Assembly (NCBI RefSeq): GCF_013376475.1
Contig: NZ_CP045508.1
Coordinates: forward strand, 1,981,501 to 2,045,500
Reading direction: 5' to 3'
DNA: 64,000 nucleotides
DNA from: Desulfolutivibrio sulfoxidireducens
GTDB lineage: Bacteria > Desulfobacterota > Desulfovibrionia > Desulfovibrionales > Desulfovibrionaceae
In this document: piece after piece, positions 1-12,029 of the stretch
How the letters are laid out: every line of letters starts with the position of its first letter
How positions within the stretch are numbered: the first letter of the stretch is position 1
Notes under the pieces: generated by a model
Told to the model about the DNA's origin: nothing
Database searches by the model: none
The model's input: the letters and a program-made list of their open reading frames with translations, nothing else
Translations under genes and position numbers: made by a program

Positions 1-90
1 TGGCCCGAAACCGTCTTGCAATCCCCGTCGGAGTCGGCCACATTCCCAGGCGGCCCTCACGCGGCCCAAACCACATTCAGGCGGCGATCC

Positions 91-1215
91 ATGACCATTC
101 CCTTCAATTCCCTGCGCGCCCGCATCCGGGTCCCAAATATCGTGTCCAACTACCGGCGGCTGTGTCGTCCCGGCGGCGAGACCATCCCGGTGATCAAGGC
201 CGACGCCTACGGTCACGGCCTGGTTCCCGTGGCCCGGGCCCTGTCCAAGGCCGGGGCGGCCACCTTCGCCGTGGGCTCAGTGGAGGAGGCCGTTGCCCTG
301 CGTGCCTCCGGCGTCCCAGGTCGCATCCTCTCCCTGCTCGGTCCCATCGACGCCGATCAGTGTCAGGCCCTGTGGCGCGGCGATGTCATCCCCTTCGTGC
401 ATCACCCGGATCAACTGCGCCTTCTGGCCGACGTCTCCCGGAACATGGACAGGCCTCTTGGCGTGGCCCTCAAATGCGACACGGGCATGCGTCGCCTGGG
501 ATTCACCCGCGGGGACGCGGCCGAGGCCGCACGGATCATCGCCGCAACTCCGGGTCTGAACCTGGCCATGCTCAGTTCCCACCTGGCCACAGCCGACGAC
601 CCCGGGGATTTCGACTATGTGGAGGCCCAGATCCAGGAATTCACCGCCATCCGGGGGCAACTCCTGGCGCTCGGACTTTCCTTTCAAACCAACCTGGCCA
701 ACTCCGCCGCCGTCCTGGCCCATCCCGAGGCCCACTTCGATTCCCGGCGCGTCGGCATCTCCCTCTACGGCGGCAATCCCTTCCAGGGGACGCCCCTGGC
801 CCACCTGGGACAGGGGCTTGTTCCGGCCATGGAGGTGGCCACGCGTATCGTGTCCGTGCACGACCTGGCCGCCGGACAGTCCGTGAGCTACGGCCGGACC
901 TTCACCGCGCCCACGGATACGCGCATCGCTGTGGTGGCCGCCGGATACGCCGATGCCTACGGGCGAAGCCTCTCCAATTCGGGATTCATGTACCTGCGCG
1001 GCGTCCGCGTTCCCATCCGCGGCCGGGTATGCATGCAGTTGACCGCCGTGGAGGTTTCCGAGGTTCCGGACGTCAGGCCCGGCGAGGAAATCCTGCTTCT
1101 GGGCGGTCAGGGCGAAAACGCCATCACCCCCGACGATCTGGCCGAATGGTGGGGGACCATCTCCTACGAGGTTTTGTGTCTGCTGGGCCTTAATCCCCGC
1201 GAATACGTTGAGTAG
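91..1215 (+). CDS. alr: Alanine racemase
   Basis: A PLP-dependent racemase that interconverts L- and D-alanine in the cytoplasm and supplies D-Ala for peptidoglycan. The PLP lysine lies in VIKADAYGHG near the N-terminus. The second catalytic-face motif is AAGYADAYGR, and the C-terminal barrel domain carries CMQLT. From the ATG at 91 the protein is about 374 aa, usual for Alr. An in-frame start at 16 would add a tail without family resemblance, so 91 is preferred, although the ribosome site there is weak. It is convergent with the acetyltransferase gene downstream. Confidence 0.95.
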   Translation: MTIPFNSLRARIRVPNIVSNYRRLCRPGGETIPVIKADAYGHGLVPVARALSKAGAATFAVGSVEEAVALRASGVPGRILSLLGPIDADQCQALWRGDVIPFVHHPDQLRLLADVSRNMDRPLGVALKCDTGMRRLGFTRGDAAEAARIIAATPGLNLAMLSSHLATADDPGDFDYVEAQIQEFTAIRGQLLALGLSFQTNLANSAAVLAHPEAHFDSRRVGISLYGGNPFQGTPLAHLGQGLVPAMEVATRIVSVHDLAAGQSVSYGRTFTAPTDTRIAVVAAGYADAYGRSLSNSGFMYLRGVRVPIRGRVCMQLTAVEVSEVPDVRPGEEILLLGGQGENAITPDDLAEWWGTISYEVLCLLGLNPREYVE

Positions 1216-1271
1216 CAAGGTTGGGGCGGGGGATGATTTTCGACCGCTTTGCGGTTCGCGGATGATTTCGC

Positions 1272-1760
1272 TTAACGCAGTGTCTGATCGTGCTGCAACG
1301 CAAGGGTAAGTCGCAGCATGTCCTTGAGTTGGATTCCATTCTCGAAAAGGGGTTCCGGGTAGTTCTTGAGAAAAAAATCCGTGTCGATACGCGAGACTCT
1401 GAATCCTTGGCGCTGATAAAAGGCCAGTTGATAACCAAACGTTCCCGTGCCGACATCAAGGCGATGTGCGCCTTCGTGCCTGTAAATCGAAATGACATGC
1501 CTGAGGAGCGCCGTTCCGATGCCTTTGTTTTGGCGGGATGGTTTTACGGCGATATTCATGATCTCATGTGTTTTGTCCGAAACCTGACTGACGATGCATA
1601 TCCCGACAATGGCGTGATCCGAACAGGCGGCGAAGCACCTTGATCGTCCCAGGTAGCTCATAATGTTGTCTTTAGAGGGGTCTGCCAGAAGCAGAAGCTC
1701 GAGAGGGGAATCCAAGGGGGAGATTTCCACGAGTTGCAGAGAGGGGCTCTTTTCGTTCAT
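1272..1760 (-). CDS. GNAT-family N-acetyltransferase
   Basis: A 162-aa protein with the acetyl-CoA-binding motif A of the GNAT fold, QNKGIGTALLRHV, after a beta strand reading IMNIAVKP. A later GYQLAFYQRQGFR matches the usual C-terminal GNAT region (x-FYxxxGF). The substrate cannot be told from sequence. It stands alone, convergent with alr, and is visibly less GC-rich than its neighbours, so it may be a recent acquisition. A small-molecule or protein N-acetyltransferase is the only call supported. Confidence 0.85.
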   Translation of the reverse strand: MNEKSPSLQLVEISPLDSPLELLLLADPSKDNIMSYLGRSRCFAACSDHAIVGICIVSQVSDKTHEIMNIAVKPSRQNKGIGTALLRHVISIYRHEGAHRLDVGTGTFGYQLAFYQRQGFRVSRIDTDFFLKNYPEPLFENGIQLKDMLRLTLALQHDQTLR

Positions 1761-1886
1761 ACCGAATCCGACTTGCTAAGCAGCGCCTTGTGGGCAACCA
1801 GGTACAACTATTACGATTCCAGGCCACATGGCCTGCCGTGGCAGGGAAATCCCAAGTCACTCCCAAGCAGCCAGACGATCCCCAAC

Positions 1887-2468
1887 TCAACTTTTGTCGC
1901 GGTCGATCCACTTGGGGGCCTGGACGGGCGTGTAGGCGCGCATCAGGGCCAGGAGGTCGAAAGGGGTGTCGGCGGCCAGGACGATGCCGGCATGGGCCTG
2001 GCGCACGAAGCGGTCCGCGACCATGCGCCCGACCAGGGCCAGCAGGGGATCGTAAAAACGGGTGACGTTGAGCAGGCCGCAGGGCTTGCGGTGCAGTCCA
2101 AGCTGGGCCCAGGTGACGATCTCGCAGAACTCCTCAAGGGTGCCCATGCCGCCGGGAAGGGCGATGAAGCCGTCCGACAGGTCGGCCATGAGCGCCTTGC
2201 GTTCGTGCATGGTGGGCACCACGTGCAGCCGTGTCAGGCCGGTATGGGCCAGTTCCTTGCGCTCGAGGAAATCCGGCAGGACGCCCACCACCTGGCCTCC
2301 GGCGGACAGGCAGGCCGTGGCCGCCGCGCCCATAAGGCCCACGGACGCGCCGCCGTAGACCATGGTCAGGCCTTCCCGGGCCAGATATTCGCCCAGGGCC
2401 TTGGCCGTATCGAGATAGACCGGATCGCCTCCGGGATTCGAGCCGCAAAAGACGCAGATGCTGCGCAT
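1887..2468 (-). CDS. LOG family protein (TIGR00730-type nucleotide phosphoribohydrolase)
   Basis: A 193-aa Rossmann-like protein. The defining motif PGGMGTLEE is present, with the upstream VYGGASVGLMG. This family, formerly labelled lysine decarboxylase-like, hydrolyses nucleoside 5'-monophosphates to base and ribose 5-phosphate, for example cytokinin ribosides in LONELY GUY. Length and motif order are normal. The start is supported by a GGAG-type site just upstream. It lies just downstream of a hairpin that ends the preceding gene on the same strand, so it probably has its own promoter. Confidence 0.9.
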   Translation of the reverse strand: MRSICVFCGSNPGGDPVYLDTAKALGEYLAREGLTMVYGGASVGLMGAAATACLSAGGQVVGVLPDFLERKELAHTGLTRLHVVPTMHERKALMADLSDGFIALPGGMGTLEEFCEIVTWAQLGLHRKPCGLLNVTRFYDPLLALVGRMVADRFVRQAHAGIVLAADTPFDLLALMRAYTPVQAPKWIDRDKS

Positions 2469-2479
2469 GGGGATGCTCC

Positions 2480-2512
2480 AAAAAGGCGGGGAGCCGCTTG
2501 GGACGGCTCCCC
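2480..2512 (-). terminator. Rho-independent terminator after the 2547-3032 gene
   Basis: On the minus strand a 9-bp perfect stem (GGGGAGCCG / CGGCTCCCC, 7-nt loop) is followed within 3 nt by a run of five T. It sits between the stop of the hypothetical gene and the start of the LOG gene. Confidence 0.6.
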
Positions 2513-2546
2513 GGTTTGCATTGGACGGGTCGCGGACGAGGGGGGT

Positions 2547-3032
2547 TTATTCTGGGCCCTCGATCAGGGGCTTGTGCTGGCTTAAGTCGAAGAATCCGCG
2601 CACGGGAAATGGTAGCGAATAGTTCGGGACCTTGTCGAAGTTGACAAATCCGGCGTCCTTGCCCTCGGAGAGTTCCGAAAGGGCCACCAGCCCGAGCGGG
2701 ATGGGGAAATTCAGACAACAGGAGCGGATGGCCGCCAGGCGGTCCTTGTAGCGTTCCTTGAGGTAGTCCACGAGTTGGTCGCGTTCCTGTTTGGTGAAGG
2801 ATTCAAGGACCACCCGGCGACAGCTTTCCAGGCTCACCTCCAGGTCCGGGACCAGGAGATCGCCAAAAAGGGCGTTCCAGTCGTAAAGCTGGGCCTCGGC
2901 CGGGTCCCATTCGGGCCGAAACAGGTGGACCTCCACGTCTTTGCGGCCCTTGAAGCTCTTGATGACGATGGACAGGGTAAAGGCCCGTTCGATGGGCAGC
3001 TTCACATCCGCCGGGACGATGTCGATCTCCAT
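2547..3032 (-). CDS. Conserved hypothetical protein
   Basis: A 161-aa soluble protein not recognised as a known domain. It begins MEIDIVPADVKLPIE and ends in an acidic LIEGPE. It has no signal peptide and no membrane segment. It is mixed alpha/beta with a charged helix around residues 90-115 (TKQERDQLVDYLKER). The start at 3032 is chosen because a strong site, GGGAGGAAC, lies just upstream; the frame stays open further but without a ribosome site. It is divergent from uvrB. A function cannot be stated. Confidence 0.75.
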   Translation of the reverse strand: MEIDIVPADVKLPIERAFTLSIVIKSFKGRKDVEVHLFRPEWDPAEAQLYDWNALFGDLLVPDLEVSLESCRRVVLESFTKQERDQLVDYLKERYKDRLAAIRSCCLNFPIPLGLVALSELSEGKDAGFVNFDKVPNYSLPFPVRGFFDLSQHKPLIEGPE

Positions 3033-3163
3033 GGTGTTCCTCCCATATGCCGTGTGTGCTGGGTATTTCGTGGGGGAATTCCCCGTTGTGTCCGAAACGG
3101 CTTGGCCGTACATTCGGCATGCGGCGCGGCCGCCAAACCCCGTAAAAACGGATTTTACCGCTC

Positions 3164-5185
3164 ATGTCCAGTCTTTTCCGGCTCAAAAGCCCGTTCGAAC
3201 CCAAGGGGGACCAGCCCCAGGCCATTGCCGAACTGGCCGCCAACCTGGACGCCGGGGTGGCCAACCAGGTGCTTCTGGGGGCCACGGGTACGGGCAAGAC
3301 CTTCACCATGGCCCAGGTTGTGGCCCGGTGCGGGTGTCCGGCCCTGGTCATGGCCCCGAACAAGACCCTGGCCGCCCAGCTTTACAACGAGTTCAAGTCC
3401 CTTTTCCCGGACAACGCCGTGGAGTATTTCGTCAGCTATTACGACTATTACCAGCCCGAGGCGTATCTGCCCCGGACCGACACCTACATCGAGAAGGACT
3501 CGTCCATAAACGACGACATCGATAAATTGCGCCACGCCGCCACCCATTCCCTGCTCACCCGGCGCGACGTGCTCATCGTGGCCTCGGTGTCCTGCATCTA
3601 CGGCCTGGGATCAAGGGACTACTACGAGAGGATGGTCCTGCCGCTCGCGGCCGGGGAGGAAGTCTCCATGGACCGGGTGCTGTCCCGGCTGGTGGAGATC
3701 CAGTACGAGCGCAACGAGATCGATTTCCACCGGGGCACGTTCCGGGTGCGCGGCGACGTGGTGGAGATCATTCCCGCGTATAGCCGGGATACGGCCCTGC
3801 GCCTGGAATTTTTCGGGGACGAACTGGAGAGCATCCTGGAGACCGATCCCCTGACCGGGGAGGTCCTGGGTTCGTTGCGGCGGACCATTATTTTCCCGGC
3901 CAGTCATTACGTCTCGGACCGCGACAATCTGCATCGCGCCGCCTCGGACATCCGGGAGGAACTGCGGCTGCGGCTTGTGGAGTTCAAGGCCGGAAACCGG
4001 CTTGTCGAGGCCCAGCGCCTGGAGCAGAGGACCCTCCAGGACCTGGAGATGATCGAGGAACTGGGCTACTGCACCGGCATCGAAAACTATTCGCGGCACC
4101 TGGACGGCCGGGCCGCCGGCCAGCCGCCGTACACCCTGCTGGACTATTTTCCGAACGATTTCATCACGTTCATCGACGAATCCCATATCACCGTGCCCCA
4201 GATCGGGGGCATGTACAGCGGCGACCGCTCGCGCAAGCAGACCCTGGTGGACTACGGCTTCCGGCTGCCCTCGGCCCTGGACAACCGGCCGCTCAATTTC
4301 GAGGAATTTCTGACCCGGGTGGGGCGGATGGTGTTCGTCTCGGCCACCCCCGGACCGTGGGAGATCGAGCGCTCCCAGGGCGTGGTGGTGGAGCAGATCA
4401 TCCGGCCCACGGGCCTGGTGGACCCCCAGGTGGAGGTCCGGCCCACCAAGGGACAGGTGGACGATCTTTTGGCCGAATGCCGGGCGCGCATGCTGGCCGG
4501 CGAGCGCGTCCTGGTGACCACCCTGACCAAACGCATGGCCGAGGACCTGACCGATTATCTGAACGCCATGGGGGCCACGGCCCGCTACCTGCATTCGGAT
4601 ATCGACACCCTGGAGCGGATGGCCATCATCCAGGCCCTGCGCCAGGGGGAATTCGCGGTGCTTGTGGGCATAAACCTCCTGCGCGAGGGCCTGGACATTC
4701 CCGAGGTGTCCCTGGTGGCCGTCCTGGACGCGGACAAGGAGGGGTTTTTACGCTCCGCGCGGTCATTGGTGCAGACCTTCGGCCGGGCGGCCAGAAACGT
4801 CTCGGGTCGGGTGATCCTGTACGCCGACGCGGTGACCGGCTCCATGACCGCGGCCATGGAGGAGACCCGCCGCCGCCGGGAGAGGCAGGAGGCGCATAAT
4901 CTGGCCATGGGCATCACCCCCGCGACCGTGCGCAAGGACCTGGAAAACGTCCTGGATTCCCTGTACAGCCAGATTCGCGAGGAGACGGCCCAGGCGGCCA
5001 GGCTTGTGGCCGCCGAGGACCCGGACGACTACGGCGTGACCCCGGCGTCCATGAAAAAGACCATCCGCCGCCTGGAACGGGAGATGCGCGAGGCGGCCAA
5101 GGAACTGGCCTTCGAGCGGGCCGCCTTGCTTCGCGACCGCATCGCGGCCCTTCGGGAAAAGCTTTTGAGCCTGGGAGAGGCATGA
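3164..5185 (+). CDS. uvrB: Excinuclease ABC subunit B
   Basis: The damage-verifying helicase-like subunit of UvrABC nucleotide excision repair. The 673-aa length is normal. Visible landmarks are Walker A GATGTGKT near residues 42-49, the beta-hairpin region around [10 protein letters not shown], the DEAD-like box FIDESH, motif VSATPGPWE, motif [11 protein letters not shown], and the C-terminal UVR domain with [10 protein letters not shown] that binds UvrC. The stop codon overlaps the start of the K+-channel gene (ATGA), so the two are probably translated from one message. Confidence 0.98.
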   Translation: MSSLFRLKSPFEPKGDQPQAIAELAANLDAGVANQVLLGATGTGKTFTMAQVVARCGCPALVMAPNKTLAAQLYNEFKSLFPDNAVEYFVSYYDYYQPEAYLPRTDTYIEKDSSINDDIDKLRHAATHSLLTRRDVLIVASVSCIYGLGSRDYYERMVLPLAAGEEVSMDRVLSRLVEIQYERNEIDFHRGTFRVRGDVVEIIPAYSRDTALRLEFFGDELESILETDPLTGEVLGSLRRTIIFPASHYVSDRDNLHRAASDIREELRLRLVEFKAGNRLVEAQRLEQRTLQDLEMIEELGYCTGIENYSRHLDGRAAGQPPYTLLDYFPNDFITFIDESHITVPQIGGMYSGDRSRKQTLVDYGFRLPSALDNRPLNFEEFLTRVGRMVFVSATPGPWEIERSQGVVVEQIIRPTGLVDPQVEVRPTKGQVDDLLAECRARMLAGERVLVTTLTKRMAEDLTDYLNAMGATARYLHSDIDTLERMAIIQALRQGEFAVLVGINLLREGLDIPEVSLVAVLDADKEGFLRSARSLVQTFGRAARNVSGRVILYADAVTGSMTAAMEETRRRRERQEAHNLAMGITPATVRKDLENVLDSLYSQIREETAQAARLVAAEDPDDYGVTPASMKKTIRRLEREMREAAKELAFERAALLRDRIAALREKLLSLGEA

Positions 5186-6222
5186 ACGCCATCAAGCTGC
5201 ACGGTCGTTTTTTGAGCCTGCAACATCGCCTTGGGGGATTCTGGCCGATCGTCATCGGTTTTGTGATCATGTTCGGGGTCATGGTCATGGGCGTGGCCGC
5301 GTACATGACCATCGAGGGCTGGCCATTTTTCGACAGTCTCTATCAGGTGATCATCACCCTCTCCACAGTGGGTTTCCAGGAGGTCAACCCGCTCTCCGAA
5401 CAGGGCCGGGCGGCCACCATGCTGCTGATCGTCTGCGGGGTGGGCAGCTTCGCCTATCTGGTGGGGTCGTTCACCCAGGTGCTCATCGAGGGACGGCTGC
5501 AAAAAATTTTCGGGAGGCGGCGGGTGCAAAAGGCCATCGACAAATTGTCCGGGCACATCATCGTCTGCGGCTGCGGCCGTATCGGGGCCATCGTGACCGA
5601 AAAGATCATGGCCGAGGGCCAGCGCGTGGTGGTCATCGAAAAAGATCTCGAGGTGGTGAGGGAGTTGGAGGAAAAGGGCATCCTGCATCTGGCCGGGGAC
5701 GCCACGGACGACGAGATGCTTCTCGGGGCCGGAATCGAACGGGCCAAATCCCTGGTGGCCGCCCTGCACCAGGAGGCGGCCAACGTCTATGTGACCCTGA
5801 CGGCAAGGCAGATCAACGCTGGGCTTTTTATCGTGGCCCGGGCGGATTCGCCTCCGCACATCCCCAAGCTCAAGCGGGCCGGGGCCGATCAGGTGCTCAT
5901 CCCGCACCTGTTCGGCGGGGTGCGCATGGCCCAATCCGTGCTTCGGCCCACGGTGACCAGCTTTCTGGAGTTGGCCCTGAGCCGGAGCGACATCGACCTG
6001 CAGATGGAGGAACTGAGGATCGAGGCCGACTCGGAGGTCGTGAACCAGAATCTTATTGAATCGAAGATTCGGCCCCGCTTCGATCTCATTGTTATCGGCA
6101 TCAAGAAATCCAGCGGGGAGATGGTCTTCAATCCCCAGCCCCAGGCCGTGCTGGAGGCCGGGGACACCATGATCCTGGTGGGCAAGAGGGATGATCTGGA
6201 CCGGCTGCGGGCCATTTTGTAG
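5182..6222 (+). CDS. Two-TM potassium channel with RCK (TrkA-N/TrkA-C) domains
   Basis: A 346-aa MthK-like channel. Helix 1 is at about residues 21-42 and helix 2 at about 78-102, with the pore loop and selectivity filter TVGFQEV (62-68) between them. The filter reads TVGF where the canonical one is TVGYGD. A Rossmann RCK domain follows, with nucleotide motif GCGRIG (130-135) and acidic E/D at the second strand. A TrkA-C domain occupies about 260-346. It should conduct K+ across the inner membrane under nucleotide or ion control. Its start overlaps the uvrB stop by four bases. Confidence 0.9.
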   Translation: MNAIKLHGRFLSLQHRLGGFWPIVIGFVIMFGVMVMGVAAYMTIEGWPFFDSLYQVIITLSTVGFQEVNPLSEQGRAATMLLIVCGVGSFAYLVGSFTQVLIEGRLQKIFGRRRVQKAIDKLSGHIIVCGCGRIGAIVTEKIMAEGQRVVVIEKDLEVVRELEEKGILHLAGDATDDEMLLGAGIERAKSLVAALHQEAANVYVTLTARQINAGLFIVARADSPPHIPKLKRAGADQVLIPHLFGGVRMAQSVLRPTVTSFLELALSRSDIDLQMEELRIEADSEVVNQNLIESKIRPRFDLIVIGIKKSSGEMVFNPQPQAVLEAGDTMILVGKRDDLDRLRAIL

Positions 6223-6232
6223 GGAACTGGCC

Positions 6233-6901
6233 GTGACGGCGCAGGAGAATTCCCGGATCGAATGCGTGGTGGCCCGCTACACTGAGGATGTGTCCTGGAC
6301 CCGGGCCTTGGCCTGCCCTGTGCTGGTCTATGACAAGTCCGGTGCGCCGGGGCCGCTGGCCCTGCCGAACATCGGCCGGGAAACGCACACCTATCTGACC
6401 CATATTGTTCGACGCTACCCGGAGTTTCCCGATTATACGGTTTTTGTGCAGGCCGATCCCTTCCCCCATCTGCCCGAGGGTATGGATGCGGCCGGGTTGT
6501 GGGAACGCATCGTCCAGAACGTCCGGCTCGGCGTGTCCTTCGCCGGGCTGGCCTGGTTCAAGCTCAGATGCGACCGGCTGGGGCGGCCCCACGACATGGC
6601 TGGCTCGGAGAAAGAGGGCAAATGGGCGGGATTGAGCCGGGACATCCCCGTGGGGGATGTGTACGCCGCGCTTTTCCCCGGCCCCGTGCCCGAGATCTTT
6701 CTGACGCCGGCCCCGGCGGGCCTGTTCATGGTGGCCCGGGAACGCATTCTGGCCAGGCCGTTGGGCTTGTACCGGGCGGCGTTGGCCCTGGTGGAGGCTG
6801 ATCCCGAGGACGCGCGAAACACCGGGCACGCCTTCGAGCGGCTGTGGAACGTGATTTTCAATGGAAACAGGGACCTCAACCGGCCCGAATGGGCCGACTG
6901 A
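6233..6901 (+). CDS. DUF3431-family protein
   Basis: About 222 aa from a GTG start at 6233, which follows an AGGGAA site. The hallmarks of DUF3431 are present: VVARYTED at the start, the conserved PNIGRETHTYLTHI, and VFVQADPF. These proteins resemble glycosyltransferase-like folds, but the reaction is not known to me. There is no signal peptide. It sits 10 bases after the channel gene and 12 bases before ligA on the same strand, so it probably belongs to the uvrB-ligA transcription unit. Confidence 0.7.
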   Translation: MTAQENSRIECVVARYTEDVSWTRALACPVLVYDKSGAPGPLALPNIGRETHTYLTHIVRRYPEFPDYTVFVQADPFPHLPEGMDAAGLWERIVQNVRLGVSFAGLAWFKLRCDRLGRPHDMAGSEKEGKWAGLSRDIPVGDVYAALFPGPVPEIFLTPAPAGLFMVARERILARPLGLYRAALALVEADPEDARNTGHAFERLWNVIFNGNRDLNRPEWAD

Positions 6902-9010
<2,109 letters not shown>

Positions 9011-9265
9011 CGCGGAACGCCGTTGCTGGTGTGTCTTTTAACGGAAAGACAGGGTAGTGCGAAGGGGCCTGGGGAAATGCCGTTGCTTGTCCGGATTTCG
9101 AATGGCACGGGCCTGGGCCGCCGGAGGCCTCAGCCACTGCGCATTTACGCACAAGCCGCATGCGAATTTTCCATGGGGCATTTTTGTCGCTGACTGGCCG
9201 TCCGCCTTCTTTCGCGGCGTGGCCGGCGGTTTTCCATAGACACCTTTTTGAGGAGGGAGAAGGAC

Positions 9266-10051
9266 ATGAGCGTATGCGATGTGGTCATCATGGGCGCCCG
9301 GGGCAGGATGGGGTCGACACTGATCAATCTGATCCGGGCAGGTCAGGACTACCGCCTGGTGGCCGTGGTCGAGCGTCCGGGAAACGAGGAGGGACTTTCG
9401 GCCCTGGGCTGTCTGGTGGACACCGACCTGTCCCGGGTGCTGCCCAAGGTTCCGGGGGCGGTGGTCATCGATTTCACCTCACCGGCCTGTTCCGTGGCCG
9501 TGGCCACCGCCGCCGCCGCGCACGGCAACCCGGTGGTCATCGGCACCACGGGTCTTTCCCCGGATCAGACCGCCGTTCTGGAACGAGTCGCGGTCACGGG
9601 CCGGGTCTTCTGGGCCCCGAACATGAGCGTGGGGATCAATGTCCTGTTGTCCGTGCTGCCTGATCTGGTCCGCAAGCTCGGCCCGGCGTACAATCTGGAG
9701 ATCATGGAGATCCACCACAACAAAAAGGCCGATTCTCCCAGCGGCACGGCCATAAAGCTCGGCCAGTGCCTGGCCCGGGCGGCCGGACGGGATTTCGAGG
9801 CGGCCAAGACCTGCTGCCGGGAGGGAATCATCGGCCCGCGCACTGTGGAGGAGATCGGCATCCAGGCCCTGCGTGGCGGGGACGTGGTGGGGGACCACAC
9901 GGTCTATTTTTTCGGCCCGGGCGAACGCATCGAGGTCACCCACCGGGCCCAGTCCCGGGATACCTTGGCCAGGGGAGCGCTTCGGGCCGCGGCCTGGCTT
10001 CCAGGGCAGGCCCCGGGGCGGCTCTACGGCATGCCGGACATGCTTGGTTAG
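9266..10051 (+). CDS. dapB: 4-hydroxy-tetrahydrodipicolinate reductase
   Basis: Catalyses the NAD(P)H-dependent reduction step of the diaminopimelate/lysine pathway. The 261-aa protein has the nucleotide motif GARGRMGS at the N-terminus and the active-site signature [18 protein letters not shown], with the catalytic His and Lys. The start at ATG 9266 is decided by a strong AGGAGGGAG site at 9251-9259; an in-frame codon at 9248 is too far upstream. The 255 bases between ligA and dapB hold no convincing gene. Confidence 0.97.
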   Translation: MSVCDVVIMGARGRMGSTLINLIRAGQDYRLVAVVERPGNEEGLSALGCLVDTDLSRVLPKVPGAVVIDFTSPACSVAVATAAAAHGNPVVIGTTGLSPDQTAVLERVAVTGRVFWAPNMSVGINVLLSVLPDLVRKLGPAYNLEIMEIHHNKKADSPSGTAIKLGQCLARAAGRDFEAAKTCCREGIIGPRTVEEIGIQALRGGDVVGDHTVYFFGPGERIEVTHRAQSRDTLARGALRAAAWLPGQAPGRLYGMPDMLG

Positions 10052-10135
10052 GCCGTCGCTTCCTTCGATGCCCGCAGGCGGTTCGGGCGCTTGGGAGCCG
10101 GGCGATTTCAGGAGCGGTCCTTGCCCGGCGGGGCA

Positions 10136-12010
10136 TCAGGCGACCGGGGCCGGATCGGAGTGCCTGGCCAGCTTGGCCTTCATGCGCCTGAGCACGTCCA
10201 CCTGGGCCTTTTCGACCTCACGCAGGGCCTGGGCCGACATGGCCTGGTCGCCCGCGCGGGCGGCCGTGTCCAGGACCCTGGCCGTGGCGCTTAGGGTGTT
10301 GGCTCCCATGGTCGCGGCCGCTCCCTTGAGGGAATGGGCCAGAAATGCCAGCCGGTCCAGGTCCCCTGTGGCCAGGGCCTGGCGCATGTCCCCGAGCATA
10401 CTGGGTTTTTCCTCGACGAAGGCGGAAAACAGTTTGAGCACGAAGGCCGCGTTGCCCCGGGCCTTTTCCAGAAGCCAGGCGTAGTCCAGTATCTCGGGAT
10501 CGTCCTGGTCCGGGACGGCGTCCAGGCGGCCCTTGCGGGCCAACACCCGCAGCAGTGAGGCCGAGATTTCCGGCAGGCCCACGGGTTTTTGTAGGTAGTC
10601 GTCCATGCCGGCCCGAAGGAAGGTCTCCCGGTCGCCCTTGTGGGCGTGGGCGGTCAGGGCGATGATGGGCACGTCCGGGTCGATGTCGCCGCCCTCGGCA
10701 TGCCGGATGATCCGGGTGGCCTCCATGCCGTCCATCTCCGGCATCTGGATGTCCATAAGCACGGCGTCGACACGGCTTTTTTCCAGGACCTTGACCGCCC
10801 GAAGCCCGGTATGGGCGGTAATGACCGTATGTCCGTTCTGTTCCAGAAGCTCCCGGATGAACATCTGGTTGACCGGGTTGTCCTCGGCCAAAAGGATGGT
10901 CAGGGGCGGCAGGACGTCTTCCCGGGCGGGCTGACGGCCCTCCTCGACGGAATCGGCCGGGGCTTTTTCCTGGGGCAAACGCGACTCCACGCAAAAGGAA
11001 AAGACGCTGCCCTTGCCTTCCTCGCTTTCCACCTGGATATGGCCGCCCATCATGGCGACCAGTTCCTTGAAGATGGACAGGCCAAGGCCCGCCCCGCGAT
11101 ATTTGCGGGTGGCCGAGGGATCGGCCTGGGTGAAGCTTTCAAAGATGGCGTCGAGTTTGCCGGCGGGGATGCCGATGCCCGTGTCGCGCACGGCGAACAG
11201 GAGCCTGACGGCCTTTTTTTCCGTGACGTGGTCCTCGACCAGGGAGACCTCCACCTCGACCAATCCCCTGTCCGTGAATTTGACCGCGTTCCCCACCAGA
11301 TTCACGAGAATCTGGCGCAACCTGACGGAGTCCCCCACAATGATCCGGGGCACGGCCTCGTCGATGCGGGCCGTGAGCATCAGTCCTTTTTGCTCGGCCA
11401 GGGGCGTGAACACGGTGATGGCGTTCTCCACGGTTTCGCGCAGATTGAAGGCCGCCTCGGCCAGCTTGAGCCTTCCGGAGCTGATTCGGGCGCTGTCGAG
11501 GATGTCGTTTATGATTTCCAGAAGCGACGTGGCCGAATGTCGGACCATCTCCAGATATTCCCGTTGCTTGCGATTCAAAGAGGTGGCCAGGGTGAGTTCG
11601 GTCATGCCCAGGATGCCGATCATGGGCGTGCGCAACTCATGGCTCATGTTGGTCAAAAAGACGCTCTTGGCCGCCTCGGCGGCCGTGGTGGCCTCACGGG
11701 CCTTGATCATTTCCGCCTCGGTCGCGGCGTCCGGGGAGGGGGGCAGGGCCGCCAAGAGGATCTCCCGACCGTTCTCCCTGAAGGGAAGGACGCGCACGGG
11801 GGCCGTGCCGGGCACGGCGAGAATGGTTCCGTCTTTCACCCGGCCGGGAAAGGGCGTGCCGCTTAAGGCCCCTGGCGCGCTTCCCAAAAGCCCCTCGGCC
11901 CGGGGACCGGCCAGAATGATGGTCCCAGCCGGGTCCACGGCGCACAGGGCCGCCCCGCACAGGTGCTCCAGTTCGGAGAGCGACAGGGGGAAGTGTCTTT
12001 CGGATTTCAT
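10136..12010 (-). CDS. Hybrid sensor histidine kinase (PAS-HisKA-HATPase-REC-HPt)
   Basis: A 624-aa cytoplasmic hybrid kinase with no membrane segments. A short PAS-like N-terminus (about 12-90) is followed by HisKA with the phospho-accepting His124 in NMSHELRTP. The ATPase domain follows with N, G1 (DTGIGIP) and G2 (GAGLGLS) boxes. A receiver domain has the acceptor Asp in VLMDIQMPEMDG, and a C-terminal HPt domain has FLAHSLKGAAATMGA. This is a full internal phosphorelay. The start at 12010 has an AGAGGAAAG site. It lies 19 bases after the rtcB stop on the same strand, so the two are likely co-transcribed. Confidence 0.92.
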   Translation of the reverse strand: MKSERHFPLSLSELEHLCGAALCAVDPAGTIILAGPRAEGLLGSAPGALSGTPFPGRVKDGTILAVPGTAPVRVLPFRENGREILLAALPPSPDAATEAEMIKAREATTAAEAAKSVFLTNMSHELRTPMIGILGMTELTLATSLNRKQREYLEMVRHSATSLLEIINDILDSARISSGRLKLAEAAFNLRETVENAITVFTPLAEQKGLMLTARIDEAVPRIIVGDSVRLRQILVNLVGNAVKFTDRGLVEVEVSLVEDHVTEKKAVRLLFAVRDTGIGIPAGKLDAIFESFTQADPSATRKYRGAGLGLSIFKELVAMMGGHIQVESEEGKGSVFSFCVESRLPQEKAPADSVEEGRQPAREDVLPPLTILLAEDNPVNQMFIRELLEQNGHTVITAHTGLRAVKVLEKSRVDAVLMDIQMPEMDGMEATRIIRHAEGGDIDPDVPIIALTAHAHKGDRETFLRAGMDDYLQKPVGLPEISASLLRVLARKGRLDAVPDQDDPEILDYAWLLEKARGNAAFVLKLFSAFVEEKPSMLGDMRQALATGDLDRLAFLAHSLKGAAATMGANTLSATARVLDTAARAGDQAMSAQALREVEKAQVDVLRRMKAKLARHSDPAPVA

Positions 12011-12029
12011 GCTTTCCTCTGGGTCGTGG

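Noticed and set aside
9011-9265. Small open frame of 60 codons between ligA and dapB
   Set aside because: It is Ala/Gly/Phe-rich with no ribosome site and no similarity. The gap is treated as intergenic.
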